Below are positions 1-5,130 of a DNA stretch of 10,228 nucleotides, piece by piece (the stretch's first letter is position 1; each line of letters starts with the position of its first letter). Both the position numbers and the translations under genes were made by a program. The notes under the pieces were generated by a model. It did no database searches, had not been told where the DNA came from, and worked only from the letters and a program-made list of their open reading frames with translations. Source of the DNA: Dehalococcoidia bacterium (GTDB taxonomy: Bacteria > Chloroflexota > Dehalococcoidia > Dehalococcoidales > E44-bin46); the NCBI GenBank assembly GCA_030634425.1, contig DAOWAU010000015.1, positions 1 through 10,228 on the forward strand. The letters run 5' to 3'.

Positions 1-16
1 AATTGAAAGAGAGAAG

Positions 17-74
17 TAGCAAGCATGGCAAAACAATAGCAAATACTAGCAAAACCATAGCAAGTTAATAGCTC
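17..74 (+). repeat. Helically phased TAGCAA direct repeats
   Basis: TAGC(AA) starts at positions 17, 37, 47, 58 and 69, with a TGGCAAAA variant at 26. The steps are 9, 11, 10, 11 and 11 bases, about one helical turn each, so the repeats fall on one face of the DNA. A further TAGCAA lies at 138-143 inside the HTH gene. Repeats like these near an attachment site may be arm-type integrase sites, excisionase sites, or an operator for the adjacent HTH protein. Which of these applies is inference. Confidence 0.55.
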
Positions 75-94
75 CCTAGATACAGAAGTCTAGG
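75..94 (+). promoter_or_regulatory. Inverted repeat just upstream of the HTH gene
   Basis: CCTAGA (75-80) and TCTAGG (89-94) form a perfect 6-base inverted repeat around an 8-base spacer. It ends four bases before the GGAGG ribosome binding site (98-102) of the HTH gene. It could be an autoregulatory operator, or a weak hairpin in the mRNA leader. No clear -35/-10 pair was identified next to it. Confidence 0.4.
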
Positions 95-109
95 CATGGA
101 GGTCAAAAA

Positions 110-334
110 ATGAAGAAACAAAAATCACTGAGGGCACTAGCAAGGGAATTAGGAGTCAGTCATTCCTATTTATCCCAGGTCAGGCATGGTAAACGCCCAG
201 CAAGTGGTAAGATACAGGAAGCTCTAGATATGGTAAGCATGGTAAGCAAATCTGAAGCTAATAGCGGACTTAAAATCCGCCGGACTTTGTCCTTGTGGGT
301 TCGAGTCCCGCCCCCGGCACCAACTCAGGTTTAA
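110..334 (+). CDS. Small Cro/XRE-like HTH protein with tRNA-derived C-terminus
   Basis: This encodes a 74-residue basic protein. Residues 6-33 read as a helix-turn-helix (ALARELGVSHSYLSQVRHGK), which points to a DNA-binding regulator or an excisionase-like factor of the mobile element. The start is well supported: ATG at 110 with GGAGG at 98-102 and a 7-base spacer. Residues 41-47 (MVSMVSK) come from a tandem 9-base repeat. Residues 52-71 are translated from the tRNA-Leu relic (ending LWVRVPPPAP), and residues 72-74 plus the stop come from flanking host DNA. The true tail of the ancestral protein therefore cannot be read here. The stop overlaps the stop of the convergent transketolase gene in the palindrome TTAA (331-334). 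The HTH is plausible, the specific role is unknown, and the last 23 residues may be non-functional. Confidence 0.6.
   Translation: MKKQKSLRALARELGVSHSYLSQVRHGKRPASGKIQEALDMVSMVSKSEANSGLKIRRTLSLWVRVPPPAPTQV
231..248 (+). repeat. Tandem 9-base repeat TGGTAAGCA beside the tRNA relic
   Basis: TGGTAAGCA occurs twice back to back (231-239 and 240-248), ending 15 bases before the tRNA relic. The hexamer GCATGG inside it recurs at 23-28, 94-99, 184-189 and 237-242, so four copies fall within the terminal 250 bases. These may be recombination-protein binding sites. No function can be assigned from sequence alone. Confidence 0.45.
264..322 (+). pseudogene. 3' half of tRNA-Leu(UAA), attachment-site relic
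   Basis: The anticodon arm is GCGGA (264-268), loop CTTAAAA (269-275) with anticodon TAA at 271-273, and TCCGC (276-280). A class II variable arm follows, with stem GGAC (282-285)/GTCC (289-292). The T arm is GTGGG (295-299), loop TTCGAGT (300-306), CCCGC (307-311). The 3' acceptor strand CCCCGGC is at 312-318, discriminator A at 319, and an encoded CCA at 320-322. The long variable arm plus UAA anticodon identifies leucine. The matching 5' acceptor strand (GCCGGGG) and D arm are absent upstream, so it cannot fold as a tRNA. The anticodon stem-loop has 5-base arms around a 7-base centre, which suits a tyrosine-recombinase core site. The best reading is attR of an element. Confidence 0.85.
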
Positions 335-1269
335 CCCTTCTTCTTTATCACCCTGCCCACAGCCTGCTCAATGTCTTCGGCGGTCAGGCCGTATCTCTTC
401 AGAAGCTCACTGGTGCTGCCTGACTTGGCGTAGGTATCCTTGATGGCGACAAACTCCATGGGGATGGGGTGATGGGTGGCTACCACCTGGGCGACCTCGC
501 TGCCCAGCCCTCCATGCACTAAATGGTCTTCGGCGGTGACGATAGCCCCGGTTTCACCGGCAGCCTTAACGATAGCGGCTTGGTCAATGGGCTTGAGGGT
601 GGACATATTCAGCACGCGGCAGTTTATCCCCTTTTGCTTCAGGCTATCGGCGGCTTCAAGGGCGGGCGATACCATAATGCCGAGGGCGATAATGGTGGCG
701 TCCTTGCCCTGCCTCATGGTTACCGCCTTGCCCAATTTGAAGCGGTAGTCTTCCTTATATAATAGGGGCATTTTGGGGCGGCACAGCCTGATGTAGAAGG
801 GTCCCTCGGTGGCGGCGGCTGCCCTTACTGCCTGGGCGGTTTCAATGGCATCAGCGGGAACGATAACGGTAAAGCCGGGCAGGGAGCAGATTAGAGACAA
901 GTCTTCAATGGACTGGTGGGAGACGCCGTCCTCACCGACGCTGACGCCGCCGTGGGTGACTACCAGCTTGACATTGAGTCGGGAATAGGCGATGGACATG
1001 CGAATCTGGTCGAAGTTGCGTCCGGGGACGAAAACGGCAAAGGTGCTGGCAAAGGGTATCTTGCCCGACGCCGCCAGCCCGGCGGCGATACTCACCATAT
1101 TCTGCTCGGCGATACCGCAGTCGAAGAAGCGGTCGGGGAACTCCCTGGCGAAGAATTTGGTCATGGTTGACTGAGACAGGTCGGCATCCAGCACCACGAT
1201 GTCCGGGTTCTGCTTGCCTAGCTCAACCAGGGTCTTGCCATAGGCTTCCCTTGGGGAGACCTCGGGCAT
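331..1269 (-). CDS. tkt: Transketolase, C-terminal subunit (split enzyme)
   Basis: This 312-residue protein covers the pyrimidine-binding (Pyr) and C-terminal domains of transketolase, which moves two-carbon units between sugar phosphates with thiamine diphosphate in the pentose phosphate pathway. GIAEQNM (52-58) carries the glutamate (E55) that activates the cofactor. TFAVF (76-80) and HGGVSVGEDGVSHQ (106-119) are family motifs in the Pyr domain, and residues from about 185 form the C-terminal domain. It lacks the GDG cofactor-phosphate domain, which is supplied by the gene just upstream. Start ATG at 1269 has GGAG at 1278-1275 inside the end of that gene. The gap between the two genes is 2 bases, so translation is probably coupled and the products form one enzyme. 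The related DXS is less likely because it is normally a single chain. Its stop overlaps that of the mobile-element HTH gene. Confidence 0.93.
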   Translation of the reverse strand: MPEVSPREAYGKTLVELGKQNPDIVVLDADLSQSTMTKFFAREFPDRFFDCGIAEQNMVSIAAGLAASGKIPFASTFAVFVPGRNFDQIRMSIAYSRLNVKLVVTHGGVSVGEDGVSHQSIEDLSLICSLPGFTVIVPADAIETAQAVRAAAATEGPFYIRLCRPKMPLLYKEDYRFKLGKAVTMRQGKDATIIALGIMVSPALEAADSLKQKGINCRVLNMSTLKPIDQAAIVKAAGETGAIVTAEDHLVHGGLGSEVAQVVATHHPIPMEFVAIKDTYAKSGSTSELLKRYGLTAEDIEQAVGRVIKKKG

Positions 1270-1271
1270 TT

Positions 1272-2177
1272 TTACTCCAGCTCCTTTAGCGCTATCTCTA
1301 CCTGCTCGGCGTTGGGGGCTTTGCCGTGGAAATCGGGGTTATTCTCCATAAAGCTAACCCCTTTGCCTTTGATGGTGTGGGCGATAATAACGGCGGGTTG
1401 TCCTTTAACCCGCTTAGCCTGGTCAAAGGCTGCCATAAGCTGGGTGAAGTGGTGACCATCAGCCTCAATAACGTGCCAGCCAAAGGCTCGCCATTTGTCG
1501 GCGAAGGGCTCGAGGTTCATCACATCACGGTTCCAGCCGTCAATCTGCTGTCCGTTGTTGTCCACAATAGCTGTCAGGTTATCCAGTTTAAAGTGGGCGG
1601 CAGCCATAGCCGCTTCCCATATCTGTCCCTCGTCGCACTCCCCATCTCCGAGGAGGGCATATACCCGGTAGTCCTGTGAATTGAGGCGACCGGCCAGGGC
1701 AACGCCGATGGCAAAAGATAAGCCCTGTCCCAGGGCGCCGGCTGACATCTCCACCCCGGGGCAGGACAGTCGGTCAGTGTGCCCTTGAAGGCGACTGTTT
1801 AGCTCTCTCAGCGTGGTTAGCTCATCTACAGGGAGGTAACCGCACTCGGCCAGGGTGGCATAAAGCACGGGGGCAGCATGGCCCTTGCTCAGGATGAACC
1901 TGTCCCTGCCTGCCCAGCAGGGGTCTTGAGGCTTATGTCTGAGTACCTTGAAGTAAAGGGTGGCGACAATCTCCACCGCTGATAGAGAGCCGCCGGGGTG
2001 ACCACTGCCTGCCTTGCCTGTCATGGTGATAATGTGGCGGCGCATCCTCTTAGCTATAGCCGCCATTTCCTTTTCCGATAGCGGTTTAGCTCCGGCTGGT
2101 GATGATGAAAAAGCCTCGGCGCACTCTTTCTTTGCCGAGGCTTTTGATAGTGACTTACCCATTTCAGATAGCGACAT
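1272..2177 (-). CDS. tkt: Transketolase, N-terminal subunit (split enzyme)
   Basis: This is the thiamine diphosphate-binding (PP) domain of a two-gene transketolase. Seen motifs, numbered from the ATG at 2177, are GSGHPGGSLS (57-66), SKGHAAPVLY (97-106), the cofactor motif GDGECDEGQ (177-185) closing with NN (207-208), and HTIKGKGVSFMEN (267-279). The first 30 or so residues form a Ser/Ala/Lys-rich extension before the conserved core. Split PP subunits usually begin close to that core, so the extension is unusual. I chose ATG 2177 over the adjacent TTG 2180 because GAGG (2186-2183) then has a 5-base spacer. The C-half gene follows after 2 bases. Both subunits are needed for activity, acting in the cytoplasm. 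Confidence 0.92.
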   Translation of the reverse strand: MSLSEMGKSLSKASAKKECAEAFSSSPAGAKPLSEKEMAAIAKRMRRHIITMTGKAGSGHPGGSLSAVEIVATLYFKVLRHKPQDPCWAGRDRFILSKGHAAPVLYATLAECGYLPVDELTTLRELNSRLQGHTDRLSCPGVEMSAGALGQGLSFAIGVALAGRLNSQDYRVYALLGDGECDEGQIWEAAMAAAHFKLDNLTAIVDNNGQQIDGWNRDVMNLEPFADKWRAFGWHVIEADGHHFTQLMAAFDQAKRVKGQPAVIIAHTIKGKGVSFMENNPDFHGKAPNAEQVEIALKELE

Positions 2178-2200
2178 CAATTCCTCTATGTTGTTTATTA

Positions 2201-2230
2201 ATTATATAATAATTTTGCGGGCTAAGTCTA
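2201..2230 (-). promoter_or_regulatory. Candidate promoter for the transketolase operon
   Basis: On the minus strand TATAAT (2206-2201) lies 18 bases after TAGACT (2230-2225), a 4/6 match to a -35 box. The predicted start point, about 2194, leaves a leader of roughly 17 bases before the ATG at 2177. The region is very AT-rich, so chance matches are likely. Confidence 0.35.
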
Positions 2231-2252
2231 TAATGCTTCGCCCTCCTATTAT

Positions 2253-2281
2253 TTGATTTTCCTCCCTATCTCTGGTTAAAT
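2253..2281 (+). promoter_or_regulatory. Candidate promoter for rplY
   Basis: TTGATT (2253-2258) is followed after 17 bases by TTAAAT (2276-2281), which is preceded by TGG (2273-2275) as an extended -10. Transcription would begin near 2288, just before the ribosome binding site at 2293-2302. An alternative is TATAAT at 2229-2234, which has no good -35. Neither is certain. Confidence 0.3.
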
Positions 2282-2305
2282 ATGGTGATAATAAGGAGGA
2301 GGGAA

Positions 2306-3046
2306 ATGGATGGTCTAAAAATACAAGTTACTGACAGAGAGATATTGGGCAAGAAGACCAGGTTTTTGCGCCGTGAGGGGATTACCCCTGTACATCTATT
2401 CGGACACAGTGTTAAGTCGCTGACACTACAGTGCGACACTGCTGAGCTTCAGCGAATTATAGCTCAGGCGGGAACAACCAGACTCATTGCTCTGGAGGTT
2501 GAGGGGGACAAGCAGCCAAGGAGTGTATTTATCCGTGAGATTCAAAGGAATGAGATAAGTGGACAGTTGCTCCACGTTGACTTCTATCAAATACGGAAGA
2601 AGGAAAAGATTAAGGCAGAGATTCCTCTGGTCCTGATTGGTGAAGCCCCAGCCATGCGGCTGAAGGGGCGTATAGTGGATCACCCGCTTGCCAGTCTGAG
2701 CATCGAGTGCCTGCCGGATAAAATGCCCCCTCAGATAGAGGTTGACCTGAGCCCGCTTGAAGAGGTGGACCAGGCGATTCACGTTAGCGACCTTATCATC
2801 AGCCCGGACGTTACGGTTATTACTGACCCTGACCAACTGATAGTTAAGGTCAGCGAAGTGAGGATAGTAGAGGAAGAGGTGGTGGCAGAGGAGGTAGCAG
2901 CTGAGGAAGAGGCAGCAGCGGAGGCTGAGGCTGGAGAAGAGGTCGAGGCTGAAGGAGAGCCCGGGGCTAAAGCAGAGCCCGGGGCTAAAGCAGAGCCCGG
3001 GGCTAAAGCAGAGCCATGGAAGAAATGGAAGAAATCCGCTGAGTAA
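2306..3046 (+). CDS. rplY: Large ribosomal subunit protein L25, CTC form
   Basis: This is a 246-residue L25/TL5/CTC protein that binds 5S rRNA in the 50S subunit. The N-terminal 5S-binding barrel spans about residues 1-90. It includes the family pattern of Arg/Gly before ITPVHLFG and the HVDFYQI strand near 86-92. The C-terminal beta domain (about 95-185) includes IPLVLIGEAPA and the segment around SLSIECLP. A Glu/Ala-rich acidic tail follows, then three EPGAKA repeats and a basic end (WKKWKKSAE). An ATG at 2282 is in frame, but 2306 is the better start because AAGGAGGAGG (2293-2302) sits immediately before it. CTC proteins are often described as stress-induced; nothing here shows that directly. 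The gene is first in the plus-strand run and divergent from transketolase. Confidence 0.93.
   Translation: MDGLKIQVTDREILGKKTRFLRREGITPVHLFGHSVKSLTLQCDTAELQRIIAQAGTTRLIALEVEGDKQPRSVFIREIQRNEISGQLLHVDFYQIRKKEKIKAEIPLVLIGEAPAMRLKGRIVDHPLASLSIECLPDKMPPQIEVDLSPLEEVDQAIHVSDLIISPDVTVITDPDQLIVKVSEVRIVEEEVVAEEVAAEEEAAAEAEAGEEVEAEGEPGAKAEPGAKAEPGAKAEPWKKWKKSAE
2957..3010 (+). repeat. Three tandem 18-base repeats in the rplY tail
   Basis: The unit gagcccggggctaaagca occurs at 2957-2974, 2975-2992 and 2993-3010 with no visible differences, followed by a 5-base partial fourth copy. It is in frame and encodes EPGAKA three times in the acidic tail of L25. Perfect identity suggests recent slippage or expansion, and the copy number is likely to vary between strains. 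Confidence 0.9.
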
Positions 3047-3053
3047 TCCTGTG

Positions 3054-3083
3054 TTGCCGTCATTTTGAAGGTTCTGCTATAAT
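3054..3083 (+). promoter_or_regulatory. Extended -10 promoter placing the start point at the amidohydrolase ATG
   Basis: TTGCCG (3054-3059), 18 bases, then TATAAT (3078-3083) preceded by TGC (3075-3077). A start point 6-7 bases after the -10 box falls at about 3089-3090, the A of the ATG. The transcript would be leaderless or nearly so, which fits the lack of a good Shine-Dalgarno sequence (only GGGG at 3084-3087). Confidence 0.5.
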
Positions 3084-3089
3084 GGGGCG

Positions 3090-3938
3090 ATGATTATTGA
3101 CTTTCACACTCATGTATTTTCGCCCCAGGTAAAGAAAAACCGCGGTAAATATATTGAAAGCGACCCCTGTTTCGCCATTTTGTATTCCAAGAAAGAGGCT
3201 AAGCTCGCCACTGCTGATGAACTCATTGCCAGCATGGACAGAGACGGGGTTGATATCTCGGTTATCCTCAATATCGGCTGGGCTACCCATGAGTTGTGTG
3301 TCGAAACCAACGACTACATCTTAGAGTCGATAGCCCGTTATCCCAATCGCCTGGTAGGTTTTTGTGCTGTCCAGCCACGCTCAATTGAGGCAGCCATAGC
3401 TGAAATTGAGCGTTGTGTAAGAGGAGGGATAAGGGGGATTGGTGAGCTGAGACCAGATGTGCAATTCCTCGACTTTAATGATGAGGAGATGATGGACCCC
3501 TTTATTGAGGTGGTAAGGGAGCATAAATTAATTCTGCTTACACATGCCTCTGAGCCGGCAGGTCATCAGTATCCGGGCAAGGGGGGTGTTACCCCAGATA
3601 TACTCTATCCCTTTATTGAGTGCTTTCCTGATTTAACTATAGTCTGCGCTCATTGGGGTGGTGGCTTGCCCTTCTATGCTCTGATGCCTGAAGTGAAAAA
3701 GGCGATGAGCAACGTCTTTTTTGATACCGCCGCTTCACCCCTTTTATACAGCTCTCAAGTATACAATCAGGTCGTCCAGCTTGTCGGTGGTGACAAGATT
3801 CTCTTCGGTAGTGATTATCCACTGATGGCACAGGGTCGGGTGCTGGAGGAGATCGACTCTCTGGATTTGTCCCAGGAAACGAAGAGCCTTATTCTATCAG
3901 GTAATGCCCAGAGGCTGCTTGGCATCGGTGGGGCTTGA
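3090..3938 (+). CDS. Amidohydrolase family (Amidohydro_2) metal-dependent hydrolase
   Basis: This is a 282-residue TIM-barrel hydrolase. Putative metal ligands and catalytic residues are visible in order: DFHTH (4-8, with H6 and H8), the GEL glutamate E119, THASEP with H152, AHWGGG with H188, and GSDYP with D242. This arrangement matches the amidohydrolase-related family PF04909, which includes decarboxylases and lactone hydrolases that keep one divalent metal at the barrel mouth. The substrate cannot be predicted. There is no signal peptide, so it is cytoplasmic. Length is normal for the family and the gene appears intact. It probably starts its own transcript (see the promoter at 3054-3083) and ends 3 bases before thpR, so the two are likely co-transcribed. 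TatD-type DNase is less likely, since the AHWGGG and GSDYP spacing follows the Amidohydro_2 pattern. Confidence 0.87.
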   Translation: MIIDFHTHVFSPQVKKNRGKYIESDPCFAILYSKKEAKLATADELIASMDRDGVDISVILNIGWATHELCVETNDYILESIARYPNRLVGFCAVQPRSIEAAIAEIERCVRGGIRGIGELRPDVQFLDFNDEEMMDPFIEVVREHKLILLTHASEPAGHQYPGKGGVTPDILYPFIECFPDLTIVCAHWGGGLPFYALMPEVKKAMSNVFFDTAASPLLYSSQVYNQVVQLVGGDKILFGSDYPLMAQGRVLEEIDSLDLSQETKSLILSGNAQRLLGIGGA

Positions 3939-3941
3939 GTT

Positions 3942-4544
3942 ATGGAGCAGATTCGCTCTTTCATTGCCATTGAGCTACCCGCTGAGTTGAAGTTGGAGCT
4001 TGTCCAGCTTGAAGCCCAGCTGAAATCGGGCGAGCAGCTTGGGGTGAAGTGGGTCGACCCAGATGGCATTCACCTCACGATGAAGTTCTTGGGTAATATT
4101 GCTGTAGATAGGGTTGAGGGCATAACCAGGGCGATGGAGGAGGCTGTCCGTGGAATATCGCCCTTTCAACTCAAGGTTAAAGAACTGGGGGTTTTTCCCA
4201 ATTTCAAACGAGTTCAGGTAGCTTGGGTGGGGTTGACTGGAGAGGTGGATAAGCTTGCTCAACTCCAGAAGCGCATTGAGTCCAATCTGACCCCTTTGGG
4301 CTTTGCCCCTGAGTCGCGACCGTTTGCCCCCCACTTGACCTTGGCGCGTCTTCGTGCCCAGACATCACCGGACGAGAAGCAAAGATTTGGACAGCTTATC
4401 GCCAATACCACATTTGAGGCAGCGCACACTATCGAGGTAGATGCCATCAACCTGATGAAAAGTCAACTAACTAGGGAAGGCGCTATTTATAGCCAAATTA
4501 ATTCAATTAGGCTAGAAAAACCCTTGTCAACGGTTAATCCCTAG
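3942..4544 (+). CDS. thpR: RNA 2',3'-cyclic phosphodiesterase (2'-5' RNA ligase family)
   Basis: This 200-residue member of the 2H phosphoesterase family opens 2',3'-cyclic phosphate ends of RNA; the family was first known for tRNA half ligation. Both catalytic HxTx motifs are present, HLTM (44-47) and HLTL (131-134), in the usual two-lobed layout. The start RSFIAIELP (5-13) is the typical first strand. Length is normal. The start codon lies 3 bases after the amidohydrolase stop with only a weak ribosome binding site, so translation is probably coupled. Physiological substrates of bacterial ThpR proteins are poorly known. Confidence 0.93.
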   Translation: MEQIRSFIAIELPAELKLELVQLEAQLKSGEQLGVKWVDPDGIHLTMKFLGNIAVDRVEGITRAMEEAVRGISPFQLKVKELGVFPNFKRVQVAWVGLTGEVDKLAQLQKRIESNLTPLGFAPESRPFAPHLTLARLRAQTSPDEKQRFGQLIANTTFEAAHTIEVDAINLMKSQLTREGAIYSQINSIRLEKPLSTVNP

Positions 4545-4588
4545 TGTATACTGTTAAAGATCTAATTTCGGCTGGGAGGTGGACTTTC

Positions 4589-4801
4589 ATGGAACAACTC
4601 AATTTCCCCAAATGTCAAAAGTGCAACACTGGAGATTTAGTGCCCTTGTCTGACTTTGGTAGTCAGGGGGCAGCTATTCAGTACAAAGCCTGGGTTTGCA
4701 CCAATCCTGATTGTGGATTTAACCTGAAAATCAGGAATGGTGACGTCTATATTAATGAACCCATTATGAGCGGAACTCTACATGGTACCCGCTCCCGCTA
4801 A
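4589..4801 (+). CDS. Small zinc-ribbon protein of unknown function
   Basis: I do not recognise this 70-residue protein. It contains CxxC (C9, C12) and CxxxxC (C37, C42), a four-cysteine pattern that should bind zinc as a ribbon. The strand-like stretch between them (IQYKAWVCTNPDCGFNLKIR) supports this fold. ATG 4589 is chosen because GGAGGTGG (4575-4582) precedes it. An upstream in-frame GTG at 4544 overlaps the thpR stop and would add 15 residues, but it has no good ribosome binding site. It lies 44 bases after thpR and before the comF fragment, probably in the same transcript. A role in nucleic acid or protein binding is a guess from the fold only. Confidence 0.75.
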   Translation: MEQLNFPKCQKCNTGDLVPLSDFGSQGAAIQYKAWVCTNPDCGFNLKIRNGDVYINEPIMSGTLHGTRSR

Positions 4802-4837
4802 AATCCCGAATAGTTTATCTTGAATTTAGAGCGCAGG

Positions 4838-5101
4838 ATGGTGTTTGTGCTCCCTCAAGTAGCTAAGCTTAAAGGGATAGCGCTGGATTTCTTATTTCCT
4901 CAGTGGTGTGTCGGCTGTGGCAGGCAAGGCGAGTTTATTTGCCTCTCCTGTCGTGGCACGCTACCTCGGGTTATGCCCCCGCTTTGCTCCAGGTGTGGTA
5001 AACCTCAATCCAGCGGTGTATTTTGCCCTGCCTGTGCTACTGCGCTGAAAGCAGCCGGTGCTGCCTCGGTGTGGGGATTAGCGCTGGCTAGAGAGATTTG
5101 A
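4838..5101 (+). CDS. comF: Truncated ComF, double zinc-ribbon part only
   Basis: The product of about 88 residues carries four CxxC pairs (C24/C27, C35/C38, C50/C53, C63/C66) in the layout of the ComF N-terminal zinc domain: FLFPQWCVGCGRQGEFIC, then LCSRCGKP, then FCPACA. Full ComF proteins are about 220-240 residues and continue into a phosphoribosyltransferase domain with a PRPP-binding loop, used in DNA uptake or repair. Here that domain is missing. The frame stops at 5101 and the next gene starts at 5131, so there is no room for it in another frame. This is a 3' deletion, not a frameshift. The start is uncertain: TTG 4820, ATG 4838 and GTG 4847 are all possible. comF next to hpf is a familiar gene order, which supports the identity. 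It is probably a decaying gene, though a stable zinc-ribbon protein is possible. Confidence 0.75.
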   Translation: MVFVLPQVAKLKGIALDFLFPQWCVGCGRQGEFICLSCRGTLPRVMPPLCSRCGKPQSSGVFCPACATALKAAGAASVWGLALAREI

Positions 5102-5130
5102 AGAATTAATATTTAGGAGTGTGAGAGTAT

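Larger units (their letters stand above)
1..280. mobile_element. Right end of an integrative element at tRNA-Leu(UAA)
   Basis: This stretch lies between the window edge and a tRNA-Leu 3' half that has no 5' half. Tyrosine-recombinase elements that integrate inside a tRNA gene carry a copy of the 3' part. They restore the tRNA at one end and leave the displaced 3' part at the other. The relic reads plus-ward and host genes begin right after it, so this is the distal end and the element extends leftward out of view. The DNA is AT-richer than its neighbours and carries a small HTH gene and short phased repeats, as expected for an element terminus. No integrase is visible here. The rightmost boundary is placed within the anticodon stem-loop, which is inferred. 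Confidence 0.68.

Noticed and set aside
17..74. Possible CRISPR-like array from the regularly spaced repeats
   Set aside because: The repeats are only 6-8 bases with 3-5 base gaps, far too short for CRISPR repeats and spacers, and no cas genes are present.
264..322. Split tRNA-Leu(UAA) caused by a group I intron, as in cyanobacteria
   Set aside because: That intron interrupts the anticodon loop. Here the whole anticodon stem-loop is intact and the missing part is everything 5' of it, so integration explains it better.
476..1679. Plus-strand frames opposite the transketolase genes, such as 916-1170 and 1326-1679
   Set aside because: They are antisense to well-conserved enzyme motifs and show no recognisable domain of their own.
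2282..2305. Upstream ATG at 2282 as the rplY start
   Set aside because: It would place the strong AAGGAGGAGG inside the coding region. The ATG at 2306 follows that site with correct spacing and gives the usual N-terminus.
2779..3063. 94-codon minus-strand frame opposite the rplY tail
   Set aside because: Its SALAPG repeats are the mirror of the repetitive rplY tail and it has no family features.
3090..3938. TatD-type DNase for the metal hydrolase
   Set aside because: The AHWGGG and GSDYP motifs and the residue spacing fit Amidohydro_2 rather than TatD.
5070..5130. ComF shortened by a simple frameshift
   Set aside because: I read the other frames to the hpf start and found no phosphoribosyltransferase sequence. 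With 29 bases left there is no room for it, so deletion is the better explanation.
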